Shown here in pieces: positions 1-10,370 of a DNA stretch of 64,000 nt. The notes below the pieces were generated by a model. It made no database searches. It saw only the letters and a list, made by a program, of their open reading frames with translations, and was not told where the DNA came from. This DNA is from Mytilus californianus (Eukaryota > Mollusca > Bivalvia > Mytilida > Mytilidae): NCBI RefSeq assembly GCF_021869535.1, contig NW_026262679.1:82953143-83017142 (forward strand). The letters are read 5' to 3'. Positions within the stretch are counted from its first letter, which is position 1. Each line of letters starts with the position of its first letter. The position numbers and the translations under genes are program-made.

Positions 1-669
1 ATGATTCTAATGAGTTGCTGCTTCTTTGCTTTTCTGTTGCCATTCACTTTTAGATTAAAATACGAAGAGGTCTTAGTGAATTTGGATATGGACGGATTTT
101 TGGCACATCCAGCATGCCGGAAGTCGCCCCAAAACTGGCTGAATGACAATAAAAATTTATTTTACGGTATGTACGGTTTATTACGAGTTTTGGTGATTAA
201 ACTTTTACCGTGTGTCATCTTACTGATTTTGGAAATTAAGCTTATCCGAAACTTAAAAATGGCTTCACTTGTAAGAATTCATACAAATAAGGTCCACCAA
301 AGAAAAGATGTTCCGATGCGCCTTTCAGCACAAACTGCTTGGATAGTTGGGATATTTTTAGTTACGGAAATACCAGTGACAGTCGGCGTTATCCATGAGG
401 TAATAGCTTGGTGGTTTAAAGTTAAGTTTATGAAAGATGATGTTAAATTTCTTTTAAGTGATATTTTAAATTTCATATTGCTATTTGGATGCATGGCAAA
501 TTTTGTAATTTATATTTTTCTCAGTGAGAAATTTAGAAGATATATTATAAAATTAGTAACTTTCCAGTCGAGCCGAAAAAGACAATACAGACAATACAAA
601 CACTGTGCGAGTTTAAGAAATTTACCGTCAACCAGGACAGAATTAGAAGAATTGTCTGTTTTAAAATAA
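1..669 (+). CDS. Rhodopsin-like (class A) GPCR, C-terminal half, partial
   Basis: This is a seven-transmembrane receptor cut by the window edge. The frame is open from base 1, so the ATG there is probably internal and TM1-TM3 lie upstream. The 222 visible residues give the end of TM4 (1-17), an extracellular loop with Cys39, TM5 (about 58-83, with Pro70), a basic third intracellular loop (84-107), TM6 (about 108-133, with Pro125 in an EIP context), TM7 (about 147-174) and a basic cytoplasmic tail. The TM7 NPxxY motif reads N-F-V-I-Y, Phe replacing Pro, a form I associate with invertebrate FMRFamide-receptor-like and Srw-type receptors. Such receptors sit in the plasma membrane and usually sense peptides; the ligand cannot be read here. 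No intron interrupts this exon. An AATAAA overlaps the stop (665-670) and another lies at 754-759. Class A is fairly sure, the subfamily is not. Confidence 0.82.
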   Translation: MILMSCCFFAFLLPFTFRLKYEEVLVNLDMDGFLAHPACRKSPQNWLNDNKNLFYGMYGLLRVLVIKLLPCVILLILEIKLIRNLKMASLVRIHTNKVHQRKDVPMRLSAQTAWIVGIFLVTEIPVTVGVIHEVIAWWFKVKFMKDDVKFLLSDILNFILLFGCMANFVIYIFLSEKFRRYIIKLVTFQSSRKRQYRQYKHCASLRNLPSTRTELEELSVLK

Positions 670-2030
670 ATATTTTCCATCAGAAATCTTGGTTATTATT
701 TGAAGAATGTCTTATATAACTAAAAATTATTGAGATACTGAAAAACAAATATGAATAAACCATTTCAGAGATATTGCAATTTTCAAGATGAGATGTTCTA
801 ATGTATTGTTGTATCGACTGCAACTATATTACTTTCATTGTTTCTAGCAGCATAGAATGTACAACTAAAACATATCTTGACTTCTTTCCAGTATTGACTA
901 CATGAATGAATTTCTTCCATGTGTTTACATGAAATACTAATGACACAGAAAAGTAATTAAACAACGATACGAATAATAATCCTAGAATGTAAGCTTCTGG
1001 ACTAGCATTTGCGGATAATACTAACTTCAAATGTACATTTCCTCGCTCAAAGGCTTGTGGAATTTTATTGCCTGTTGTTTTCGTTAATATTCTTCATAAG
1101 CGTGATGATGTCCATAATGTTTCAAGTATTTTCTTCCAAAATTTTATAATTGGAGCGTACCTGATATATGTATTTCAAAATGCTACTTTTTCATACATTT
1201 AAATATGTTCAAAAGTTGGACACATGGTAATATTCATACAAAAATAATTATGATAGGTGAGACGAATTTTTCTTTTTTATTGATTAGGTTCATCGTGAAA
1301 ATTTGACAAAAATGCTGTGTTTACACCAAACGGAAAATTTAATGGTCTCAAAACACCTAGATACAAAAAGTTAAATGTATTTTGTGATTCAGAAAAAAAT
1401 AATTCTTTTTCAGTTATTGTAAATTTGTAAAGTTGGTGCGGATATTTTGTAAAATTTCAGGATTTCAATGAACGTTATATTTTCATTACTAAAAAGCTTT
1501 TATAGGAGGGTTGTAAATTGGACAAAACGTTCACTAAATTTTATCACAAATATAAATATTTATTGTGGAAGTATGATACAACGTGCATGAAATTAATAAT
1601 ACAAGTGTTATTACACGTCCTGATTTTTACTTTAATATTGCTTAAAATGCTGTTTAATAAATTTTACTTCAAATCTGTCTCATATGCATAATAGACTTGT
1701 TGGTAAAGAATTGTTAAATCACTTGTCTCTTATTCTTTAAGGATATATATCAATAAATCGCTTCATTATATACTGAAAGGTTTCTTTTGTGTTTCGGTAT
1801 TATTTGCATTGACATTGTACAAGCTGATATAGTCCTTTACTGTGTGTGATGGTACTATATGACATCTTGTATGAAATACATCAGCCGAAAATTAGTGTAG
1901 GATGGCAAGATTTCTGTACTCTGAGCTTGCCTTCGGTAACTGCGGGCTTTTTTAAAAATATGGTATAATTTGTTATTCATTTTGTGTTTGTGTTATCAAT
2001 GATCATTCAGTTTTATTTTAGAGATTAGTG
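670..2030. other. Gene-free stretch downstream of the receptor
   Basis: The first hundred bases are probably 3' UTR (AATAAA at 754-759). The rest is AT-rich with only short chance ORFs, and I recognise no repeat or RNA gene in it. Confidence 0.6.
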
Positions 2031-2400
2031 ATTTTACTGTATTGTTTTTTATAATATGAGATCGAGACAAAAAAAGAGACAAGGTTGACTAAAAACAAGT
2101 TTAATCCCGCCACAATTTCATGTGCATGTTCCACGCAGGAACCTCGTCAGTAAATGTTGAATGTCATATCTTAATGTTTTGTTATTTTGGAGATTTAACT
2201 CTTATAGAATCGGGATGATTGTGAGATTCATATTGTAAGGACACCTGTTTGTTGTTGAAGACTGTACTTTGTCCTCTTGATTTCGCTCGGTTGTGTTTTT
2301 CCATTGGGTTACTGTCTTATTGACATTTACTCCATATTTCCTTTTAATCGTATTAATGTTAGAAAGGCATTTTTAACTTTTTAAATTTGTATTTGCGAGT
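2030..2400 (+). repeat. Divergent copy of a mussel retroelement tail
   Basis: The stretch around 2085-2150 (an AAGTTTAATCCCGCCACA phrase, then a diverged GGAACCTCGTCAG) resembles the same phrase in the 29043 and 49922 elements, but is much more diverged. The part ending near 2345 (TTGACATTTACTCCATATTTCC) is a tail I recall from mussel repeats. Boundaries are approximate. Confidence 0.4.
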
Positions 2401-2439
2401 TTAAGGTGTTTGACATTCGAATCATTCATAACCACAAGC

Positions 2440-3625
2440 CAAACCCTAAAGTAAGATAACAAAAGATGTTCCTAATCCGGACCGTTCAGATTCCCCTTTC
2501 CAAAAGGGTCAATATAATTGCTATTGCTTTTTTGGTGCCTATCGTTATTTAGTCATTCAATAAAATCTTTTCTGATACTACCTGGCCAATCGGAACTATC
2601 CATATAGTATCTAGTTAAAGATATTGGAGTAAAAATCGTCATTGAAGGGAATTAATGGCCGATATCGTCCGCCGACTTCTTTAAGAAATTTTCCCCTTTA
2701 ATTAATAACGATGTTTACCCGCTTTTGTGTCTTTCCCTAGGAGTATAGTAGACAACCAGAAACCTTAAACGGGAAAATGATCAGCATAATAAGATCTACA
2801 AATAGCTCAAATGACCGAAATCGTAAAACAAATTTTTGTAGGAGTTGTGCCCTTTAATGACGATTTTTAACCCAATAATCTTAAAAGATATAATAGATAG
2901 ACAAAATCTTTTAACAGCAATAATGATCTATACAAGATCTGCAAATATTGGTATTGCCCTACAATGACGAATTTTATACTTTTCCCGTTTATAAAGTAGG
3001 TTCACGAATCGGGTTAAAATTGACCTTAAGATTTTAGTTTTCTTTTTAATTCGGCCAAAATACTATAAATTTCATTGGTTTTGATATAATTGGCAATACA
3101 AAATCCTTTCAATTATGCATTAGTTTGTAACGATCAGGTTTGGTCCAATTTTACACCTTTTTCTAAAAATTCTTTATATCAAATTTTAATCACAATATTA
3201 TCCAGATTTTTTGTGTCTAGGTATTCAATATACACCTTAGCACATTTTGGTCAAGAACATTTTTGATCGTATGTCTCAGCCAATTTGTTCCTTGCTTTTA
3301 TTTCCGAAAGTGCTTACAATGGTTGTGTTTTGACAACTTCTACAAACTGTGCTTACTTTGGAACCGATAATGTACTCTTGTAAAGTTATTTGTTTTTTTC
3401 TTAGCATTAGGCATTCGAAACATTCATTTAAAAACCAAATTGTGACCTTTTTAATATTTCATGATTGATGTGAAATTCAAGGCCATATTTTGGCAACCTG
3501 ATCCTAAAGTAGATAGAAAGAAACTGAAAACAGCAAATATGATCACGAGACAAGATCTTTAAAATAAGATTGTATCGATATTATGTAAAAAGTGACATGT
3601 TCTTTGAAGCCTCTAGTATATTAAT
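2440..3625 (+). repeat. Dispersed mussel repeat R3 (non-coding), long copy
   Basis: The block has recurring phrases such as TTGCCCTTTAATGACGATTTT and TAATAGATAGA, and ends in GCCTCTAGTATATT near 3620. I know this style of sequence as a very common Mytilus intergenic repeat. A shorter relative lies at 57890-58290. Internal phrases recur about every 200-300 bases with strong drift, suggesting an old internal repetition. No frame is open for more than about 60 codons. Confidence 0.55.
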
Positions 3626-4016
3626 AGTGAAACAGAGCGTTCCAAAACGGGGAATCGGATTTAGCTCCACTTCGACCAGACGTGGATATGTATTTATACA
3701 TCCTGCACACACAAACGGATATCCCTGTCGGCAAAAGTCTTATGACTAAACGAGTGAGGCTAGAGAGAGGGATCAATAGTAACATTGAACGGTACCGGTA
3801 CATCTTTAGTGCTCCATAGGCACATTTTGCTAATGTATGTCTCTTCAGTGATGCTCAAGGCCTAACTTCCGATGAAGAGTTGTCTCATTGGCAATCATAC
3901 CACTTCTTATTTAATATTAAACAACGAGTGGTAATGCATTATATTTCAGAAATACAGACCTGTGATGAAATATCCATTGAATAAAAGAAAACATATCCTC
4001 AACTGTAGTTTTAAGG
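3625..4016. other. Short gap with an R1 repeat fragment
   Basis: Bases 3840-3905 carry a 5'-truncated R1 fragment with the core GTTGTCTCATTGGCAATCAT (3880-3899). The remainder shows nothing I recognise. Confidence 0.5.
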
Positions 4017-4335
4017 TATGTGACACAAAGTGAAACTTGTTGTTATGTGACAAAAAGTTAGAACTTGTAGTTATGTGACACAAAGTGAGAACTTGTAGTT
4101 ATGTGACACAAAGTGAGAACTTGTAGTTATGTGACACAAAGTGAGAACTTGTAGTTATGTGCCACAAAGTGAGAACTTGTAGTTATTTGACACAAAGTGA
4201 GAACTTGTAGTTATGTGACACAAAATGAGAACTTGTAGTTATGTGACACAAGTGTGAACTTGTAGTTATGTGACACAAAGTGAGAACATGTTGTTATGTG
4301 ACATAAAGTGAGAACTTGTAGCTATGTGACACAAG
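4017..4335 (+). repeat. 28 bp minisatellite, about 11.4 copies
   Basis: Tandem copies of a 28-base unit beginning TATGTGACACAAAGTGAG and ending with ACTTGTAGT. Copies start near 4017, 4044, 4072, 4100, 4128, 4156, 4184, 4212, 4240, 4267, 4295 and 4323. Most units differ from the consensus by 0-4 bases, the edge copies being most diverged. Two units (near 4017 and 4240) are one base short. No obvious coding frame is kept. Confidence 0.97.
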
Positions 4336-4613
4336 ATGTATTATCATCAAATACAACATATATATTAAGACTGAACACAACTGCGGCCACTTCCATTTAA
4401 GACAAAAACCGTCTAGAAATTAGCGCAAATGTAAAATTATGAAGACTTCAGAAATTTTGCATGCATTAATGATGCTAGTACCTGATGCATGTACATTGTA
4501 TCGTCATAAACGGTCCATATTTATATAACAGAAGTATTTTACTTTCCAATAAATAGCTAAAAGTTTACATTTTTCACAAAATTTTAAAATGCTATATTTT
4601 AGGGGTCAAAAGG

Positions 4614-5215
4614 ACAGGGCCTACTCCTTTGTTTTTGTACTCATATGAAGCTGAAATCATACAGAACCTTCCCAAAGACAAACAAAAAATGCATCTTGTA
4701 AAGTTCTTTAATTTCACTTTCAGATATATTGATTCTGTTCTTTCACTCAATTACCCACATTTCAATGAGTGTTTACATCTCATATATCCCAGTGAACTTG
4801 TGATTAAGCATTACCGAAAGTAGAAGGTCTGCTTACTATCTTAATCTTTACTTAGATATTGACACAGATGGACGACTCCAAACTAGAGTCTATGACAAAA
4901 GTGACGATTTCAATTTTCCAATTGTCAACTTCCCATTTCTCAGCAATAACATTCCCCTTATTCCATAGTTTGACGTTTACATCGTTACGCTTGGGCATGT
5001 TCACACTATACGTTCTTCATTAACAGGGGTTTGCTTCTTACACAAAAACTGATCCAACAAAGTTATAAGGAAGAACGATTTAATTGACATTTCACAAATT
5101 TTGCGTTCACCATCACAAATTAGTTGACCGATACGATGTGTCGGTGTCTCAACTGAGTCAACTCACTAGTGTGATCTGTAATTTTGCCGATTGTGTCCTA
5201 TTTTAGATTATGACA
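4614..5215 (+). pseudogene. Reverse transcriptase fragment, copy A (degenerate)
   Basis: Translation from about 4620 gives a SYEAE helix, then FRYID followed by Ser where the second catalytic Asp of the YxDD box should be, then LSL. Further on come the IYPSEL, YDK..DDFNFPIVNFPF and SNNIP stretches typical of this RT family, which I know from many mollusc and fish genomes and which is possibly Penelope-like. The frame breaks after about 64 residues and again at a stop near 4968. The finger and early palm domains are absent: the match begins abruptly near 4614 with what would be the end of the CAPLLADLF motif. It opens the tail block shared with copy B at 9720. Non-functional; RT assignment is firm, the clade is a guess. 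Confidence 0.8.
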
Positions 5216-6262
5216 TATTGACTGAGTGTGATTTCGAAAAGCGGGTGATGAATGCATAGCAGGAGACGCTTACCCTGAGGAAGCACCCAGTCTCGTACCT
5301 TTCGGAGTTCAGGCGTTTATCTCAGTTTCTGTTTTTTACGTTGAATTGTCTCGTTCTAATGAGATTTAAACATCGGTAAATTACTGTTTCCTTAATTTAT
5401 TTATTTTCCTCTGATTAAACGAAATTGGTCAACATGAAATGTAAATGAAAATCTTAAGATTTTACTATGACTATCTTTATTTCATGATGATCTCTAATTA
5501 GAATTAACGATATTTGTTTGAAAAACAAGTGTCTATTTTTTAAATGAACACAATTATAAAAATGAGAAAAAAGAAACCAAGGTAAAACATTTAACTGCAT
5601 GAACGAAATATATATCGACTTCTTAAAATACTTTTACATGTATAAATTAATTGTCCGTGTTATTGAAATAGCTGATAAAAAAGGAAAAGCACGAACATAA
5701 TTGAAGTTAATGTCATCTTTTCTAGCTGTATGTTTAAAGTAAATGGCATGTTAAAGTCTCATTTAAGTGCCCCACATGGGAAGATAACATGCAGCGTGTT
5801 ATTAACTGATCAATACAGTTTGTCAACGATGAATAATATTTGTTTTCTTCACAACCGAATAATATAGATTCTTCGAATAATGATATTTGATTCTTATAAC
5901 AAGCGAAGAATTTACAATATGAATAAACATGTGGGGTAAACGTCAATAGGACAACAAAACAACAACACAAACTCCAAGACGTCTAAAGGTCAAGCTACAG
6001 TCTTCAACAATATGTCGTGCTCTTAATCGCATTGAGAATTGAAAAAAATTAACGGAGACTATCACCGATCAAATTCCCTAGAATGATAAACGTCATACTG
6101 ACACGTGACAAAAGACAACCAATACCCAGGTTCCTGACTCGTCCAGGCTTATGAACATGTTGTTGGGCTAAACCTTTTTCAGATGTTTGTTTGAATGACC
6201 ATGCTTGAGGGAATAATGGATGCGGGGTTCCTTCATTTCTGTTTTCTTTAATTTTTTAGGTA

Positions 6263-6440
6263 ATTATTCTCTATTCATTATATTTTAGCACCTCATTATT
6301 CTCTATTCTTTATATTTTACCACCCCATTATTCTATATTCTTTATATTTTAGCACCCCATTATTCTCTATTTTTTTTATTTGCCATATTTTTCTCTATTC
6401 TGTACTTTTTTGCCTCTTTTACCTATCATTCTCTATTCTG
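6263..6440 (+). repeat. 32 bp minisatellite, about 5 copies
   Basis: Pyrimidine-rich tandem unit of about 32 bases (ATTATTCTCTATTCTTTATA then TTTTAGCACCCC), cleanest in the middle three copies and decaying to the right. It interrupts tail block copy 1 relative to copy 2 (11460-11500), so it arose or was lost after the block duplicated. Confidence 0.85.
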
Positions 6441-7059
6441 TAAACCTCATCCACATCCTCATACTTGTAGCCATTTTACTGTACATGATTGCTTGAACTC
6501 AGATTTCAATCAAGATCTTCTCTACTTTATGAACAATGAATATACCGCATAAACTATACCTGATGAATACAACAAAACAATTCTTCTGTCAGTTGTGTTT
6601 AAAACATTGTCTTACTTCTTTCTTATTACTTAATAAGTCCCAACAAGATGATTTGTTAATCTCAGCGGAAGAATTTAACTTTTCTCTACGAAATTAATAT
6701 ACATAATGGCGAAAACTTAACCTCTATAGAGTTATATTTACATTGTGAGAGAAAAAAAAACAAAGAAAATAAATACATTATAAAAACAACATTATTAATA
6801 TGTTGTTTTACTATGATGAATTTAAATTCCAAAACCATAGAAAAAAGTACCCACATTGCAGGTATATGCCGTTTCCAGATTGTTTTATATTACCATGACT
6901 CTGGGATAAAATTCTTGGGGAAAAACAGATACATCAATACTTAACCAAGAACAGCCAAAATCTGTAAGGTCTAACCCGAGTTTGAGTGTTACAACCCTCA
7001 TTTATAAATGTTTTAAAATTAAACAGATGAGAATTTATCAAAATATACGTAATGAATTA

Positions 7060-7330
7060 TAATTGCCAAAGCTGAAACTCACTTTTTTGATTCGAGCGTC
7101 ACTGATAAGTCTTCTGTAGACAAAACACGCGTCTGGCGTACAAAACTTGAACCTTGGTATCTATGATGAGTTTATTTACAACCTCTGGGTCGATGCCACT
7201 TTCACTGCTGGTGGAGGTTTCCTTTCCGAGGATATCACCAGCCCAGTAGTCAGCACTTTTGTGTTGACATGAATTCTAATTGATAGGGTTATAACTTTAA
7301 CTTGACTATTTACAAAACTTAGAACTTTTA
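7060..7330 (+). repeat. Dispersed repeat R4 (CGTCTGGCGTAC family), forward copy
   Basis: Phrases: GATTCGAGCGTCACTGATAA, ACGCGTCTGGCGTACAAAA, CCCAGTAGTCAGCAC and GTGTTGACATGAATT. I recognise this as one of the commonest bivalve intergenic repeats, often found as head-to-tail strings. Other copies: 7842-7925 (minus), 12090-12480 (plus), 18020-18140 (minus), 21905-22030 (minus). Confidence 0.75.
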
Positions 7331-7841
7331 TTTATAATCTAAACGGAGTTTGTATCATTCTAACTGCTCTCTAGCTATTAGAGGCTTACATCATACATGT
7401 CTATCTTGTATAATATGAAGAATTATTCGTTTACTAAATTCCATAGATTGCAAAGAAGATTTAAAACAAACAAAATATGCTCACAGTTCTGTATAACGGA
7501 AACTTTAAAGTATATAGACTTTAAAGTTTAATCAAAATAAATGTTTCACAGAAAGGAGGATAAATCTTCTTCAAAATCAATATCTAAAAAATCTTTTGAA
7601 CAAACAGACGTACGGAAGAACACTATCATTACACTTCAAAAGTTTCACTGAAGAACTGCTGGGATTAAGAAACCTTTAAAAAAATTGTGATATTTCACCT
7701 GTTATGTTAATACTTACTAAAACATTAAAGTTGTCAGGATGCACGATACTAATGCATACACATACTGATAATGATTGCATGAAAATAATGATGCTATAAC
7801 TGTACACGTCAATAGTTATCAAAGGTACCATGCTTATAATA

Positions 7842-7925
7842 TAATACGCCAGACGCGCGTTTCGTCTATACAAGACTCATCAGTGACGCTCAGATCAAAA
7901 TAGTTATAAAGCCAAACAAGTACAA
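7842..7925 (-). repeat. Repeat R4 fragment, minus orientation
   Basis: ATACGCCAGACGCGCGTTTC followed by ACTCATCAGTGACGCTCAGA is the reverse complement of the R4 core at 7085-7145. Confidence 0.75.
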
Positions 7926-8344
7926 AGTACTAACTTAAAAGATTGATCTAGCTTTCCCTATTCTTGCATGGAGTAGTATTTTAACAATGTATCTATTATT
8001 TGTAATTTTAGTTTGACAGTTTAGTACTTGCAAATGCTATTTTAAGCAGTTTATAGGCATGATTTGACTAAAATATTCATTTATATTACTCCTATACCGT
8101 GCAAAACTATAATAAATAGTTAAATTCGATAAACATCCCCGTTGTAGTAGAATTATATCCATTGCGAAGGAGGTTGCTAAAATCAATTATGTTTTTAAGT
8201 ATAACAAAACTTGCCTCACAGATTTCATTGTTATATCAGAATTTGTTTGAAAAAAAATTTGTTACAGATTTCATGGTTTACAATTGTTTTGTTACCCTTA
8301 CATTGCACTTTGTCGCACTTACCTCTTTAACTCGAATGCTCTAA

Positions 8345-8620
8345 CAATTAAGACTTATCACCGGGTTTGTACTTACATGAGCAACACGATGGATGCCACA
8401 TGTGGAGCAGGAATTGCTTATTTTTCCGGAGCACCTGAGATGACCCACGGTTTTTGATGGGTTCGATCGCTCATTCTTTATTTTTCAATGTTATTTTTTT
8501 GCAAACTGTAGTTTGTCGTGTTTCGTTTTTTTTGCCATGGCATTGTCAGGTTGTTTTCGACTTATGACTTTGAATATTCCTTTGGTATCTTTCGCCTCTC
8601 TTTCACCATTTATGGACTAC
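8345..8620 (+). repeat. RT-element 3' tail (R2), head block copy 1
   Basis: Phrases ATGAGCAACACGATGGATGC, GGAGCACCTGAGATGACCC, GCCATGGCATTGTCAGG and CCTTTGGTATCTTTCGCCTC occur in this order. The same tail follows the stop codon of RT copy C at 26122, so R2 is the 3' non-coding end of that retroelement family. Copies here: 15905, 19330, 26125, 43080, 53600, 58440, 59490 (minus) and 63140. Confidence 0.8.
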
Positions 8621-8999
8621 GTTTATAATGTCAGTGGCAGTCTTAAATTTGAATTATTGCACCTTATTAATAAATGATGAAGATATTATCTGGTTAAAAT
8701 TATTATGACACATTAGAGGAAGACGAAAATAAGAATTATCTCACTTTAAGGTATAAATAATATGATGTTCTGAATTGCCATATGAATCCCAAGGGATAAG
8801 AACTGTCCTTTAATAAACTACGTTTCTATAACATCGGTAAGTTTCTCACATTTTATGCTTGATATGAAAAATTTTGGAAGGTAGATGAAAGTTTATAAAA
8901 ATATATAATCATAGACTGGTACGCCTGGTCTTTATCTGTTTTATAAGAACTTATAAACGAACAGGAAATCAGCAAACAAAATCTTTCCTTCCCATTACA

Positions 9000-9240
9000 T
9001 TACATAAAGATTTGGTGGTATTGTGCTAAACTGATGTACGGGAGGTCATGAGTTCGATCTCCAGCAGGGTCAAACCTTAATAATTGAAAATTGGTATCTG
9101 TTGCTTCTCGGCTAAGCATTTACGGATATGATCAAAGAGGCTCAAATTATGTGTTCGGTTAGGTTGACATGTCTTCCAGTAGATTGTTAACTTGTGAACT
9201 AGCACACTTAAAATCTGCGGCAGCGTGTAAAGAGTCATAC
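9000..9240 (+). mobile_element. tRNA-derived SINE, degenerate copy 1
   Basis: A tRNA-like head (from about 9010) has a B-box-like AGTTCGATCTCC (9050-9061) with an A-box-like TGGTGGTATTGTGC upstream. It is followed by GGTATCTGTTGCTTCTCGGC and a body with TGTGTTCGGTTAGGTTGACA. It aligns with the better copy at 11131 and with 20085. No transcription-competent tRNA fold is expected because the D-arm is decayed. It belongs to head block copy 1, so it was inserted before the block was duplicated to copy 3. Confidence 0.72.
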
Positions 9241-9720
9241 TTATATCACATTAACATGCTTTGTCCTGATATGCATGTCATTTTTGCAACCGAACATCAA
9301 AACCAATCCATCCATCTTTCCATTAATCATCATGGAAAACATAACTTGTTTTCCAGGAAAATTCAGAGGTGGTTCTATTAAATCTTCATATAGTTGTTAT
9401 TTTATTTAATATCAGATCCAAAAGACATTTACTGGGAATGCTTACGCACAATGTATGCCGGCACTATTTCTGTGATTTCGAAAAAAACTTGACTACTGTA
9501 AACAGAACATTTGCATCTTGTCTAGTTAAACTAATGACGTAATGTCAAAGAAAAGAACTAGACTACAAACAAATTGGGAATTTATTATATAAGAAGATAG
9601 CTAGAGGACTGATGAACAAATGACCCGAAATTATACAGATTTCCTTAGGATGTTCATGAGCAAGCTTTACAATTTATTTTAGTTACAAGTCATAGGAAAA
9701 GTCGACTTGATATTTCAACA
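9240..9720 (+). repeat. Decayed upstream part of the retroelement
   Basis: Shared by the three head blocks (9290-9700, 16560-16965, 20380-20840). The frame is interrupted by many stops in all three copies. I cannot name the protein it came from; its position directly ahead of the RT motifs in copy 1 suggests the upstream part of the same element. Confidence 0.5.
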
Positions 9721-10370
9721 GACAGTCGGTATTTCAATGGGTAATAATTGTGCACCACTACTGGCAAATTTGTTTTTGAAATCATATAAAGCTGAAATCA
9801 TACAGAACTTTCCCACAGACACAATGCAAGCATCTTGTAAAGTTCTTTAATCACTCTCAGATATATTGATGCTCTTTTTTCACTCAATAACACACATTCA
9901 TTTCAATGAGTGCTTAAATCTCATATATCCCAGTGAACTTGTGATTAAGAATACTAACAAAAGTAGAAGGTATGCTTAATATCGTAATCTTTACCTCGAT
10001 ATTGACACAGGTGGACGACTTCAAACTAGAATCTATGACAAACGTGATGATTTCAGTTTTCCAATTGTCAACTTCCCATTTCTCAGCAATAACATACCCC
10101 TTATTCCATCATATGACGCTTACATATCTCAGTAAATACATTACGCTTGGGCATGTTCACACTATACATACTTCTTTAACAGGAGTTTGCTTCTTACACA
10201 AATACTGTTCCAACAAAGTTATAAGGAAGAACGATTTAATCGACATTTAACAAATTTTACGGTCACCATCACAAATTAGTTGACCAATACGATGTGTCGG
10301 TGTCTCAACTGAGTCAACTCACTAGTGTGATCTGTAATTTTGCCGATTGTGTCCTTTTTTAGATTGTGAC
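9720..10370 (+). pseudogene. Reverse transcriptase fragment, copy B (degenerate)
   Basis: In frame from about 9730 one reads VGISMGNNCAPLLANLF, the conserved block ahead of the catalytic box. Then comes KSYKAEIIQ, and RYID followed by Ala instead of the second Asp, LFSLNN. Next are a frame change, IYPSEL, the YDKRDDFSFPIVNFPF-type stretch and the SNNIPL stretch. Both this copy and copy A have lost the second catalytic Asp by different substitutions (Ala here, Ser in A). Frameshifts lie near 9835 and 9910 and beyond 10100. It extends about 60 bases further upstream than copy A. Non-functional; RT identity firm, clade uncertain (Penelope-like is my guess). Confidence 0.82.

Larger units (their letters stand above)
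4614..7330 (+). repeat. Region A tail block, copy 1
   Basis: This 2.7 kb block recurs at 9780-12310 in the same orientation and order. Matching points include 4629/9781 (RT), 5110/10267, 5744/10854, 6092/11401 and 6470/11500, and 6840/11878. Copy 1 has its own minisatellite (6263-6440) that copy 2 lacks; copy 2 has a SINE that copy 1 lacks. The block holds RT copy A, a non-coding 3' region and, at its right end, repeat R4. Confidence 0.85.
7340..9720 (+). repeat. Region A head block, copy 1
   Basis: Starts at CTGCTCTCTAGC (7364) and matches head blocks at 13740 and 18430 in order: an AT-rich 5' part, the CACCTGTTATGTTAATAC site (7697), the retroelement tail (8350-8620), a SINE (9010) and the AAAAGACATTTACTGGGAAT stretch (9420). 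At about 9690-9720 it departs from the other two copies and runs into RT copy B, whereas copies 2 and 3 continue into a different 1.4 kb tail. Confidence 0.85.
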
